DNA of 64,000 nt from Rhabdornis inornatus (Eukaryota; Chordata; Aves; Passeriformes; Rhabdornithidae): contig VWZS01004380.1 of NCBI GenBank assembly GCA_013397075.1, forward strand, positions 620,001-684,000, written 5' to 3'. The notes beneath the pieces were generated by a model. It was not told where the DNA came from and searched no databases. It worked only from the letters and a program-made list of their open reading frames with translations. A program made the translations under genes and the position numbers. Positions 38,881 to 50,998 of this stretch are shown here, piece by piece (within the stretch, counting starts at the first letter, position 1; every line of letters starts with the position of its first letter).

Positions 38881-41800
38881 TTAAATATTACATATATAAA
38901 TGTATACATATATTTACACTCCACATCTTTCACTCTCCAGCTGAAAACAAGAAATTACTCATGCTGATAGTCTGATGCTATTTCATCCCTTTCTTAGCAC
39001 CTGAAATACACTGCTCCTGCCCATCCTCAAACATATGTATTGGGTAGACTGAAGAATTAAGTATGTGGTAAATGTTCCTAAATTCAGATGTGTACTTAAG
39101 AGAGTATCTTGCTCAGGCTGCACTATGAAAAGAGCAGATGTTGTGTTCCCCCTGACAGTACCAGAGAAGGACTTTAAACCCCTTGAGCTCAAGGACCTAA
39201 TGACATTCTTTTACATTTCTCAATTTGAGGTTTTTTTGTAAATGGAAAGACTTTAATTTTAAATGAGGGACACTGCCATATCTTTGAAATATCCCTTGAA
39301 TGCTGGACTGACTCAAAATAAGACCTCAAAAACATTTTCCTTTTTTCCCCCCAATTGTTTTGTTTCATGCATTTGTTAAGCCACTTTTGTGCACCTATTG
39401 GAAGAGAAATGCTTTCTCCTCAGCAAAGCTAAGCTCTTCCTCTGAAAAGGGCTCTGTGTGGGGTGGGACTGAGATTTCAGCTTGTCAGCTTCCCTTTCTT
39501 CTGGAGCCAGAGGGAGAGGAGAGAGCTATGACTGCAGGAGCATATGCATTGGGTGGGAGATGGAAGAATAGAGGCATAATCCAAAAATGCTACATTAGCC
39601 TCAGAGGGTGGAGGAAAGAGTTGTTTAATAATTTTTTCCCTTGTCTGTCACTGACTACAAACACCATCATTGGGGATCAGGGGCAGTTGTTAGAATCTGC
39701 TATTTAGATAAGAGTCTTAGTTTTTAAATATATAATTTATTATTTAAACTACTTTTTTTTTGTTGTTCAAAGAGCTTACTACTAACTGGCTGGAATGAAA
39801 ACAGCTCCATCCCACAGATTCCACCTCCACTTTCTGGCAGCTTACCTGACTCATAAAGAGAGTGGAGGGTTTTATATGCCACCTACATCAACTCAACATT
39901 TTCCTTTGTGGTGAGACTTAATCACCACCCTTGTCATATTATTTCATCGGCCCTCTTGGAGTAGAAATTCTTTACCTTTCAAACCAGCCTGAAAACTTCC
40001 TATAAAATAGGTGAGGGCTTTTTCCTGAATTTGGTGAAAGTACGTAGGTGGTCCAATGCAGCAAGGTTTTCGGTGTTATTTTTTTAAAAAATAGCCTTTA
40101 CCTGAGGACCATAGAAGAGAGAGTTTCCATTTGCAGAGAACACATCTCTGACACGAGATGTGTCACCTGGAGAGTTGAAATCCATCAGCTGAAGGTAGAG
40201 GACGATCCCCCAGGTAATCACTGCAGGTGGTGTATGCAGGGGAGGGGGGGACTGTGGGCTTTTAGCCACAATGATCAAGCATGTAAGTAGGCAAAGTTTG
40301 TCAGAGGCAGTGTCTATATTAGACAGAGTCAGGAAAGACAGACATGCTTTTGGGCACAGGATATCTCTCCTTATAACCTGTGTGACTCTGCCTCTTGTGG
40401 GGAGAGAGATCATATGAAGTAGACTGATACTTGTCAAGCAGAAAATACTGCATGAAAAAAGACTGCAAGGTAGAAATGAAAACAATACAGAGGTGGCATT
40501 GCAATAGGTAGTGTGTACAGGAGACGATGGAAGAAAGGGTAGGAGAACAGAACCACCCCAGGTTGTTGGGAGTTACAAAGAGGGCGTGAGTTATGCTAGC
40601 AAGCTGGAGCAGAAAAACGTGTGACATTTTTTCTGAAGGAATTCTTGGAATGACATGGGGGAGGGGCAGAAAGGAAGGTACTCTGGAGCTCAGCACTTAA
40701 AGCACTTAAAACCTAGTGTGAAGGGAGGCCAGGGAAAGCATTTGGTGAGAGTCTCCTCTATCACAAAAGCAGGTAGAAGCAAGGAGCAGGAAGGAAGGGG
40801 GGAAACTAAAAGGGCTGAAGTGTACCAGTGGTAAATATCAGTGAAGGAAGCGTAGGGAAGGGAAGCTGCTTCCATGTTGACAGAAAGGCAGAAGTCCTCT
40901 TTGGGTCCTTTGGGGGACCTGGAGATTGACTGAGTAACAAGTGTGGTGCTACAAGACGGGAGACAGAGAACATCCTGTCCAGAAGGAGCTGTCTGTCCAC
41001 ACCTAATATAAATATAGGTTGTTTTCATTCTCGATGTGTATGTCTTAAAATGCACTGCAGGTGTAGCAGCTCTGCCCTGAAGATACAGAGACTGCAGCTA
41101 TCTTGACCTTCCAGTACCACCCTCCTCTTTCTCACATGCCAGAATTAACCCTATATTATCTCCTCTCCTGTGCTGTGGGTACTCAGCCCAGCTCCAGTCA
41201 TCCTCCTTATCGACTGTAGCTGCCTGATAACTGAGACACAACTCAAGAAAAGGACTTTGCAGTCAGCTGCAAAGATATGGTTCTGGAAGCAGAGGCACTA
41301 ATGACCTCTTTGGAAGGAGTGTGCTGGGAGAGGCAGCAGCAGGGAGAGAGAGGAGCAAGGAGTGAGCACTTCATCTGAGGAGGAAGTAGCTTGGGAGACT
41401 ATTGGACTAAAGCAGTGGGGAGACTGAGGGCATGGAAAGCTCAGGAGGAAAGTGAATATGGGAGGATGGAGCCAAGGATGATTAAAAATAACAGTATTGT
41501 ACATCTAATATGGTACTCCACTGGCATTTTAAACCTGCTCCCTTTGAAAACCGTTCTGAGTTTTCAAAAGCAAGCTTTACATGTAATTGTTCTAATTGCT
41601 ACTGACCATCCAGGACCACTGTCATTTTGTCCAGCAGCCCCCATTTTCTTTACTGCTGGTCTAGTGGTTACAATCAAGTCTTCAGCATGTTGCTCTTTGC
41701 ACCCTTGCCTGATGCAAATACTGGTGTATCCCCAGTTATGCCTTGATTTTTCTGGAAGGGAGATGGTGTTCTTTAGTTTGCATCAGCATAGTGACTAGCA

Positions 41801-42530
41801 CACTAAATCCATATGATAATGATGCTATCACAAATTAGAGTAAATTAACACACTGTGGACAAGCAGTTTGTACAGTGTGGAATTTGGGCATGGGCTAACT
41901 TGACAGCCATTTCTTTTAAAGTTTCTGGAGAGCTGCCAGTTTTTCAACCCTGTGGTTGTTCAAAGTAGTGTGTTAGTCTCTGTACGAATACCACATGTGA
42001 GACAGGACCAAGTGGCAGCAAACCTGCTCGGGCTTTGAACCTCCTGGCACTTGTAATGGATGTGAGAAAAAGAAGGAAAGAACAATAAATAAAAGAATAA
42101 AGGAAAGAGAAGTACAAAGTGAAGGACATCTGTGCATTTTGATAACAATTTTTCAGTAGTACAGCACCATAGAAAAATGTTGCCTGGTTAATGTAGAGCA
42201 GTTACTTGCTATGCTGGAGCCATTTCCTAGAATTTTTATAATAACAAGTTTTGTCTTTGAAATGTGGGAGGAATGGATTTCTTTGTCTTTCTCCCCTCCT
42301 CCCTTGCCTTTACCCTCCCGCATCCAAGTAAGGATGCGAGGTTCCCTCTCATCTCCAGTGTAAATTTATTCATGAACATTTTAAAGTAGTTTATTGTCAG
42401 TTCTTGTTTCTGAGTTTACTTTTACCTTCAATAACTCTTGTGTCTTTAGTACTCACCCCTGTCTGTTTCTGGAGAAAAGCCAGCTTGCCTCTTCAGGGGA
42501 GCTTTGCCCGAGCTGGCTGTCCCAGCCCTG

Positions 42531-42570
42531 CTCCTCTCCTCTCCTCTCCTCTCCTCTCCTCTCCTCTCCT
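42531..42570 (+). repeat. (CTCCT)8 pentanucleotide microsatellite
   Basis: Eight perfect copies of CTCCT cover exactly 40 bases. The array is pure and likely length-polymorphic. Confidence 0.97.
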
Positions 42571-44643
42571 TCTATTTTCCTGTTTCCTACAGAAGATGAC
42601 CTCTAATGCTCAGAGGACTTTCTGCCTGTGGTAATGTGATCTAGTGGCAGCAGCAGAAAAAAGTGTCAGCAGTCTTGGATGATGTTCCCAATCCGGTTAT
42701 TGAATGATGCGAGATCTGGGGAAGGACATTTTATCTTTGTTTCCCTGCAGCCTCCAGTAATAGTCACGCATCTCTGTTTTACAGTAAAATTGCTTTTCCC
42801 ATGCCAAATTAATTATTAATTCACACATTACAATATTTTTGGTATCCTGTAGCAATGAAATCAGATGCTGTGCCACTTGCTGTCCTTTAGCTTGAGACAT
42901 GGCACACAGTCCTTTAGGATATACCTATTTGGTACCCCCATCTCATGTGTTTACACTCTGTGTTCCCAGGCACCCAGGCTTTACCACCATGATAAAGCAG
43001 CTTTCACATATCCCTGACTTTTTTGATGACATGCTTTCTGCTATTTTTTCTGAAACCATTTTCAGGACTTGCTGAAATGTGAGTAATGTAACTGGGAAGT
43101 GATGATTGAAGTGAGAGACTCTCATTTAGAAGGAATGTTGGTCATGACTGATTACAGCTGCACACATTATGCCCTTGCCTGACACTTTCTCCCCACGTAG
43201 GGGGAGAGTTACGGTGGTAACATCGAGGTCTGTTGAGCATACATGCCTCAGACTCATATACATACCTTGAAGTTTGTTAAAAAGTTTTGCTGGGTTTATT
43301 TTATCCATGGCATTGAGAATATGTGGTAACACCTACATTGTGATGTACCTATCACATCACTCATAAAAGCCTTAATGACCTAGGTCTGGTCTTCAGCCTA
43401 ATATGGGCACATAGCTTTCCACTTCAGCGTGGGTTTATGTCCAAATTATTATTCCCAGTCAGTGTGGTTTGGCCAAAGTACACATTTTGGGGTACAATCT
43501 CAGCTTTTGTTTCTTTTTGCTACATAAATTATCTGTGGTGCTGGAAAAGGGTTACAGGAACCTGCTAAAGCCTGGGTGTGGGATGTGTAGGAGGAAGAGG
43601 TGCTGCATATGTCTGCTTTGGTTCCCACATAACTCCTACCTTAACTAGGAGCAGCTTTCATCTCTTGGGGAGGCTTCTTCTTCTCCCACCCACTCTCCCC
43701 TACTGTCTGCAGGTATTGGGCTGTAGCTTCTCTCCTATTTTTGGCTGAATGGCTGAATTAGCACATTTTTAATGGATGCATTTTTCAGCACTTACAAAAA
43801 TAGTCTAGAATTTTGATAATTCTCCATTACTCCATAAAATGCATAAAAATGGTTTGCTTAAATGTGATGGCAGTTCTTTAGGTTTATTGTCATTACTAGT
43901 TTAGAGACCATGGCTCCTCTGTAGGAGTTATCTAGATATAGTAGCCTTGGTGAGTTTTTGCTCTTCTTTTCCAGAGAAATTGAAATGATGTGGATAAAGA
44001 GCAAGTGATTTTTATTTGTGATACAGCACAGAGCAATTAATTTCAAATCTGCACTTTTTAATTTCAATAGCATAGGGTGTCATGGAATAAGTAAAGCACC
44101 TTTCTTCCATTGGTATTACAGACCCCAGTCACCTATGGTTTTGGTTCTCACAATGTCAATAGCCTGTACTTTGCAAACCGCCTAGAAGATACATAGAGCT
44201 TGTGATGCTTCTGAGAAGTGGAGCTGCTGTGATGTCTTGCTCCTTCTGCCCAGCAGGATTATCCCAGGTCAGTTGGATATCAGCTGCCCTTACATGGTTA
44301 GCAGGCTCTGACCTCTCCCTGCCTCCAGAGCAATTTTGCTGAGTTAGTCTAAGGATAGGAGCTAAACCCCACAATTGGGCACAGAGCTGCTGCTCACAGG
44401 TTGGCTCCCAGTGTGTCCAGTTGAGTTGAAGTGGGATATGAAGGGAAAAGAAGGCTGTTGCTAGAGGAAGGGATTTGTGGCAGAAGCAGAAAATCCTGAT
44501 GGTTCTAAAACTTGGAGAGGAAGCTCATGCTGCATTTTATACATGAGATTTTCAGTTATTGATAAAACCCCAGGAAGGAAGTGAGCCTGCTTGTGTTCTC
44601 TCTTGGATTCTGTTGGGCTTCCTGAGGATGGTTGTGATACTGC

Positions 44644-44740
44644 AGAATCATGGAATATTCCAAGTTGGAAGGGACTCGCAAGGGTCATCAAATCCAACTC
44701 CTCCAGGTTTCTCTGGAACCCTGACACTGTGGGAAAGCTG
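44644..44740 (-). mobile_element. CR1 LINE 3' fragment, reverse orientation
   Basis: It begins AGAATCATGGAATATTCC, followed by AAGTTGGAAGGGACTCGCAA and GGGTCATCAAATCCAACTCC. This is the reverse complement of the CR1 3' terminus, of the subgroup with GGGTCATC...TCCAACTCC. Only about 95 bases are recognisable; the right end is diverged and approximate. A 148-codon minus-strand frame runs through it and is not a gene. Confidence 0.85.
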
Positions 44741-47416
44741 ACTGGAGTGTAGTTGTAGCAGATGCTGGTACTGGGTGTACCCCACAAATATTTAACAGGT
44801 ATTGATCCATAGAAAACATCGTTCTCCTTTTTGTATTTATTGGATACTTGGTCAAGCATGTAGATAGCAGCTATCCCAAAGCAAGTATACAGTGAGTACT
44901 CTTCCAAAGAGCAGATAATAAAGCTTTTTTAAGTACTCGTTTATTAACAGTAACAACCTTGATAAAATATGAAGTCTGATTTTTGTAAAGCACCAAGCCT
45001 TTTGTATTCCAGTGGAAATCAATGTCAGCTGTTGGTACTAAGCATCTCTAAACATTGTGCTTGTGCTTTCAGACCTGTGTTAAATCCCCATTGTCTTCAG
45101 ACTCTTTTAATCAGCGTAAGGACTGCAGTATTTAGTCTTCTGACAGTCATTCTTCTTGCAACATTGTCTCTCTGTTGCTCTACTTGACTAATGGGTAAGG
45201 TTTTATTTTCTTTAAAATTTCAATGTATCTTATCAGCAGACAGCTCTGATGTAGGGTCCTGCTCCTTAACTTGTAGGTAATAATACATAATCTCTGACTG
45301 ATCCCCCTACAGCCCTGGGAAGCACTTGCAGCTTGGGCAGAAGTAGCACAAAAAATTACAGCTGTTACTGGTGATTAAAAATGTGTTTTCTAATCATAAA
45401 TTGAAAATATAGAAAAGAACAGAAAAGATTTCTGTAGTATTCTGTACAGAACTCCCAAGCAATGGGTTAACACAAGCAAAGTAAGTAGGGGTCATCTTCA
45501 GTTTCAACCTATAGTCACAGTTCTCTGTTCACTGGAAAACTGCATGTGCATATCCAACTTTGAAAGCCATTTAAATGAATGGCTTTACAGGAACAGAGAT
45601 ACAAAGTGCAACAGAGGATGTGGATCTGAGGATGGGGTCTTAGTACTGGTACTGGATTACTTGGGAGGAAACCTAGGATCTCAAAACTGCTTTCTGCACC
45701 CCTCCACCATTGGAAGAAATCAGGCATTTTAGACTAGTTTACCTTATTCTAGGAAATTCTCCTCCTCCTTATTTCAAAGCAAATATTACCTCATCATCAC
45801 ATGCTAGACAACATACCAAGGGAAAAATTCTTTCCAGACCAAAATACAACTATCAGTTTTTGCACGAGGCAACATCACCAACATCTCACAATGACTCATC
45901 ATGCTTCTGATCTGCTTTATACCTGAGGCAGAGCTTGGTACCAAATAATCACAAATATTGTTTGTTTTCTCAACTATTACTATATAATGACACCTGACAG
46001 ATGAACAAGTTACTGTATAATAGTAGATGGCCATACATAATAAAAGGAAGGGGATTCGCAGTTTGCAGAAATTCTCTTTTTCAATAACAGTCATTTGTTC
46101 ACACCTGGTAATTCGTAAATTATATTTACCAGATCTTACAAGCATTTCAGAGGAGGTGAATCCATTAGAAAGCCTTTTCCTTTTGGTGGAAACATTCCCT
46201 TATTTGTTGTCTTTTGTGTTTCAAAGAAAATAAAAAGCAGCAGCAAATTTTGTTTAGTATTTCTTGGCATGCAGGAATAAAGCCTAGTATTCTTTCTTTT
46301 ATATAGTAGGAGAAAATGAGGAAGGGGGAAATAATTGGACAGAAGGGACAAGACTTTCCTATTTAAGGGGCAGAACTATCAGTAGGTGCCCATTGGTTCT
46401 CATTTGCTATAGCATGGATTAAGGTCAACAGATATCAGAATTTCAAATGTCCAAAGGATGAGAGCTTGAGTTTTTCCTGCAGATGTTTAATTTGTCACTA
46501 AAACCTCCTAAGAACAAAATGCTGATTCTAGAAATGTAACTTCTATTGTTGACTAGGAAATTACAGAAATGGCATGGGGGTTTGCAGTGGATGCCCCAGA
46601 GCTCATCATAGCAAGGACAGCTTTCAAAAGAAAAAAGAAAGTAAAAAATCCAAGTACTGTTTCCAGCCCTGCATGAGGAGAGGTCCAAAAGGCCATCTCA
46701 TAGTCCACCCACAGTCACCCATGCATACTGCTGGCAGCAGCTTGGCACTGGTCCTACAGACTCAGCAGCAAGGCCAAAAATTAACAAAAATCTTGCAGGA
46801 GCTTCCCTGCCTGTCTCTTTCCATTGATATATCAAGCCTGGGGAAAAGAGACAGCATCATGTTCCACGTGGGATTTCTCAGCAGGGCTCCTCTCCCATTT
46901 CTGATCTGAGAGACTGTGGTGATTTGTATCTTTGGATATGTTTTTCCGTTCACTTGCCTTTTAATGATGCTGAAGAAAGGAGCGTCAACACAAAGGAAGA
47001 TGTATCTGTCACTCTGCACCACTCTGGTTTCTGGCAGCAGTCAGGCTGCTGCTTGGAACTGGCTGGAAAAATTACTATGGTTGGTTTTATTGTTGGTTTT
47101 CTAAGGAAGGAAAAAACTGACAGCACTGATAACTGATTTAACTCAGAGCATACAAAGCCATAAAGAAAAAAATGTTCCCAGAGATTTTCCTCAAAAACCT
47201 GAAACTTTCCAAATGTGCTGCTTGAAAGTGCCTTCTCTTGCATGGGCATACCCTGTGGGGAGCCCTGAGGGACTTCAGTGGCTTGGACCTGGAGATTGAC
47301 ACCATCACTTCTTAGGGGTCCGTGTGGGAATCTTGGGCTGCAGTATCCCATGGGAAATGTCAGTCAAGGGAACACAGCTCATAAAGCGTGTTCTACCCAG
47401 TTTCAGTCTCCAAAAG

Positions 47417-47612
47417 TCACAGAATGGATGAGTTTGGAGGTGCCTCTGACAAACATCTAGTCCAGTCCATGCTCAGAGCAGGGTCAGCCACTGTGGGTTT
47501 CTCAGAGCCATGTCCAGTTAGATTTTGAGTATCTCCAAGGATGGAGATCCTGCAACCTCTCTGAGCAACCTGTACCCAGTGCTTGGTCTGCATCACGGTA
47601 GAGAAGTCAATC
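47417..47612 (-). mobile_element. CR1 LINE 3' fragment, reverse orientation
   Basis: It opens with TCACAGAATGGATGAGTTTG and continues through ACATCTAGTCCAGTCCATGC, TCTCCAAGGATGGAGATCCT, and CAACCTCTCTGAGCAACCTG to the CCCAGTGCTTGGTCTGCATC block. These are successive landmarks of the reverse-complemented avian CR1 3' UTR. It is 5'-truncated and non-coding. Confidence 0.92.
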
Positions 47613-48906
47613 ATGCTGGCAACACTTCCAAAATAAAAATCAGTAATTATTAACCTCTTCAGGTTCTCTCTCCAACTCTATTTTTTTTCTTAAGGAAGCA
47701 AAGATATGCAACTATTTTTATAAAGAAACCATTCTTTTAAAGGTCACTTTTTTGTTTTCCTCAAAAACTCTCCACATAGACACTTTGGGAATAATCCCAC
47801 TACTTCTGTCTCTATACCATAGCAGCACCTGCTGTGGGTTGTGTTGCACTGTTGACGGAAGGATTGGTGATACTGTTGACCATTATTAACATTATTTATT
47901 TAGCACCTGGCAAATGCACTCAGGCTCTGCATGCTAGGCACTGCCTGAATAAACCACAAAGAGCACAACCTGTTTTCAAAGAAGGTATTATTTACCTGTT
48001 AAACAGTCAGCTGCAAAGAAATGGGTGGAGAGAAGCACAAGCTTTTGTGCTAATCTCTGAACTTCAGCATCGTCGCTTCCCCCATTGCAGCCACACATGG
48101 GAGAGGAGCGAGATCCAGGCTGTGCTACCCAAGGGTATTAGATGATCAAATGCATGGAGATGTCCTGTAGATGTGACCTGTTCTGGAGCCCTATGAAATC
48201 ACTCTGGTGCCTGTTGGGCTCTCTATTTATTTTTTAAAAGCTGCAGTGGAAGTGCACTTAAGAATTAATACATATTTTAGAAGGACATGCTTTTCAAAAA
48301 GCCTAAGAAATACTCATTTGCGTTTTTTGGTTATGGTGTTTTTCAGTCAGGAAATGAGCTCAAAAGAAAACGAAGCAAGTGAACAGTTATTTCTTCTCGT
48401 AGAAAAATAATTTTCCATTGAAACTACATATTTTCAAGTCTACAAACAGAGCAGTAGGGGATTTATTTTCCCAGTACTGCTTCCCAAATACAGGAAAAAA
48501 GGGATAAAATTTGTAATTTCGCCAGAGGAAGAAAATATGGTGTTTAAGGGGGCAGGTGTCAGTTTTGAAAGGTGTCCAGAAATTTTGGGGCAGTCCAGAA
48601 CTTGCCCTTCCAAATGCCACCACTGGAAAGAATGCCAGGAAAAAATAAGAAAGGACATGAGGTGGCAGAGTCAAAAGCTTAGCACATGAAAAGCATGCCT
48701 TTGGAGAAGAAACTGCTTTTCTGGAGCAGAAACTCAACTCCAAGGATGCTTGTGCACACTTCAGCTTCTAGACAGGAGAGTGTTTTAGAGGGCTGTAGTG
48801 GAGACCCTTCCTCCCCACTCCACAGCATCCCAAGCAATGCCAACCTGCCCTTGCAGCTGGGCATAGCCCTGCTCGAGATGCCCATGTTGCCCTTGCCCAG
48901 TGGCTG

Positions 48907-48934
48907 CCAGACCAGACCAGACCAGACCAGACCA
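48907..48934 (+). repeat. (ACCAG)n pentanucleotide repeat
   Basis: There are about five and a half perfect ACCAG copies. On the minus strand they read CTGGT and produce the repeated VWSGLVW peptide in a spurious open frame. Confidence 0.93.
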
Positions 48935-50511
48935 TGTGTGTCCCAGAGCCCAGCCCTGGTGCCTCGTTGGGCAGAGCAGCCAGCAGTGCTTGGTGCTCGC
49001 TGCAGGCAGGAGGCAGCATCACGCAGGCTGATCTGGAGCCGTGGAGGTTTCTCCCATGATTCGGAAGCAGGAGCTGGTATCCACTGAGGTGTGGGTGGGC
49101 ACGTAAATCCAGCCTCAGGATCAAAGATGTTTCCTCCCGTAGGGAGCAACCGGGAACTTCGTATAGACTTGGTTGCAGCAGTGCTGCTGCACCTGGCTCT
49201 GATTGCAGAATCAGACATCTCACTCACTGCTTCCCAAGGAGGAGAGGCAGGGCTGAGCATGCAGCCATTGCCTTGGCACAGGCGCTGTTTAGGTCTTTCT
49301 CTGATACTCAGAGTGTGCAGACCATATGTCACATCCCAGCTTTCTCTCTTCTGTTTATTTCTATCCATTTTCCCATGTGCCATCATCCCTGAAGCTCTTT
49401 TTTTCTCTACTAGTCTCTCTTGGCCAGCAGACTGTGGTTCCTAGGTCATCTTCAAAGAAGATGCAGAGCAGTAAAACCCAAGCCCTGGGGTAATGCTGTA
49501 AGCTTATCTGCCAGCAAAACCTGGAGGAGCCTTGTCTTTCAAGGGAGCATTTGAAGTGTTCTCTGAAACATAGAACTATTTACCAGGTTACAACACAGTT
49601 CTTCCCCTTGGCCTGTGAAGTAAAGCACACATAAATTTGTAGTGTAGGGGAGGCACATAGTTTTTTGATGGGTTTACACGCTGTTTTTTTGTTACTGCAC
49701 TTCTGGATGAGAGCAGTCAGATGCAGGTAAATGACTCTGCACGGTGTGACCTAATGAAGAAAAACTCAGAGGGAGGATCAAGCATATTTGGTATAAACTG
49801 TCCAGCAAAAGCTTGTTCTCTCGAAAGCAAAAAGCATCAAATAGCAGGAAACAATCTTTTCCATCAACATGTAGCCCAAAAGCACTTTGCTTTTTGACTC
49901 CTATCCACATTTCTGTTTCTCGGCCAAGTAATTCCTGCCACCTCCTCTAAGCTTTTCTACTCTCTGGTATTTTTTGATAGCAAATGTGAATACTGATATA
50001 TTCCTGTAGCTCAGCTAGCTAGCTTAAAACTGTATTATTTTTTATATTTCACTGGAAAACATGGTGCCAAACAATAGCCACAGAAATACAAGCACCCTCA
50101 AAATAAACTTCTACCTACATGCAAATAAAAAAGGGTTTATTGGAGATGATAAACCACATAAAATAATTTTTACCAGTCTCATATAAAGGTGTCTGCAGTG
50201 ATACCTTGCAACAGTCTTGGGCCCATTCCAGCAAGATTTGATTTAATCCATGCTGCAGTTAGAGTTTGCTTTGGAACTGCAGTGTTCTTCTCAGAAAGAT
50301 GTTCCAGCTCCATCTCATATTTGCTAAGTAGACACCAATTAGGTTTGTGTTCAAATATGTTGACAAGGCCAGTGCTGTAGATATTTAAGCAGAAAACAAC
50401 AAAAAGCCATACACAAACCAGAGGAATTCTTGCTGGCAGTTGAAAAATGCTCACACAGGGTCATGGGGTATTTGTCTCAGATTCTGAGCTGTTGCTTGCC
50501 TCCAACTCAGA

Positions 50512-50527
50512 CTCTCTCATCTTGCAG
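50512..50527 (+). promoter_or_regulatory. Candidate splice acceptor upstream of H2B
   Basis: A pyrimidine-rich stretch ending CTCTCTCATCTTGCAG lies 90 bases before the H2B start codon. It matches a good 3' splice site and would give a 5' UTR exon starting at 50528. Together with the AG/GTAGGC donor-like site at 51055/51056 it could make the H2B frame an internal exon. Sequence alone cannot confirm use. Confidence 0.3.
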
Positions 50528-50617
50528 TACAATTATTTTGTAGAAGGTCAAAAAACAATTAGATTTTTTTGATGTTCTCTCCAAGCAGCTCCAAGACTCA
50601 GCAAAAGAGCTGTCAGG

Positions 50618-50998
50618 ATGCCAGAGCCAGCAAAGTCAACCTCAGCCCCCAAAAAGGGCTCCAAGAAAGCCGTGACAAAGACCCAGAAGAAGGGTGATAA
50701 AAAGCGTCACAAAAGCAGGAAAGAGAGCTACTCCATCTATGTCTACAAGGTGCTGAAGCAGGTCCATCCTGACACGGGCATCTCCTCCAAGGCCATGGGC
50801 ATCATGAACTCCTTCGTCAATGACATCTTTGAGCGCATTGCTGGAGAAGCCTCCCGCCTGGCCCACTACAACAAGCGTTCCACCATCACATCCCGGGAGA
50901 TCCAGACCGCCGTGCGCCTGCTGCTCCCAGGAGAGCTGGCCAAGCACGCAGTCTCAGAGGGCACCAAGGCTGTCACCAAGTACACCAGCTCCAAATAG
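50618..50998 (+). CDS. Histone H2B, intronless CDS, isolated copy
   Basis: This is a complete 126-codon H2B that pairs with H2A in the nucleosome core. The histone fold (RKESYSIYVYKVLKQVHPDT onward) and the C-terminal helix ending AVTKYTSSK look identical to canonical avian and mammalian H2B. They retain the Lys120 ubiquitination site (numbered without Met) and Ser14. Differences from the common form lie in the tail: Thr-Ser at residues 7-8 instead of Ala-Pro, and His at residue 30 in the basic KKR-H-KSRK stretch, where Lys or Arg is usual. The ATG is preceded by GTCAGG. No consensus 3' histone stem-loop (GGCTCTTTTCAGAGCC type) is seen after the TAG stop, and no other histone gene, CCAAT or TATA box is close. 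An octamer-like ATGCAAAT lies far upstream at 50119-50126. It is therefore either an old functional retrocopy or a polyadenylated H2B variant. The coding sequence shows no decay. Confidence 0.95.
   Translation: MPEPAKSTSAPKKGSKKAVTKTQKKGDKKRHKSRKESYSIYVYKVLKQVHPDTGISSKAMGIMNSFVNDIFERIAGEASRLAHYNKRSTITSREIQTAVRLLLPGELAKHAVSEGTKAVTKYTSSK

Larger units (their letters stand above)
36981..50617. other. Intergenic region between the CpG island and H2B
   Basis: No recognisable gene lies here. The first 3 kb are T-rich on the plus strand, the reverse of the GRAMD4 introns. Contents are a pyrimidine tract (38480-38880), an AT-rich patch (38870-38920), a (CTCCT)8 repeat, an (ACCAG)n repeat, and two CR1 fragments (44644, 47417). 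A 235-codon minus-strand frame at 48679-49386 overlaps the ACCAG repeat, has no recognisable domain and is not called as a gene. If the mammalian order is kept, this is the spacer leading towards CELSR1, which is not seen. Confidence 0.7.

Noticed and set aside
38432..38884. 150-codon plus-strand frame rich in Phe, Leu and Ser
   Set aside because: It is a direct product of the pyrimidine tract. All three forward phases are open to a similar extent.
44461..44907. 148-codon minus-strand frame
   Set aside because: It runs through a truncated CR1 fragment and has no coding signature.
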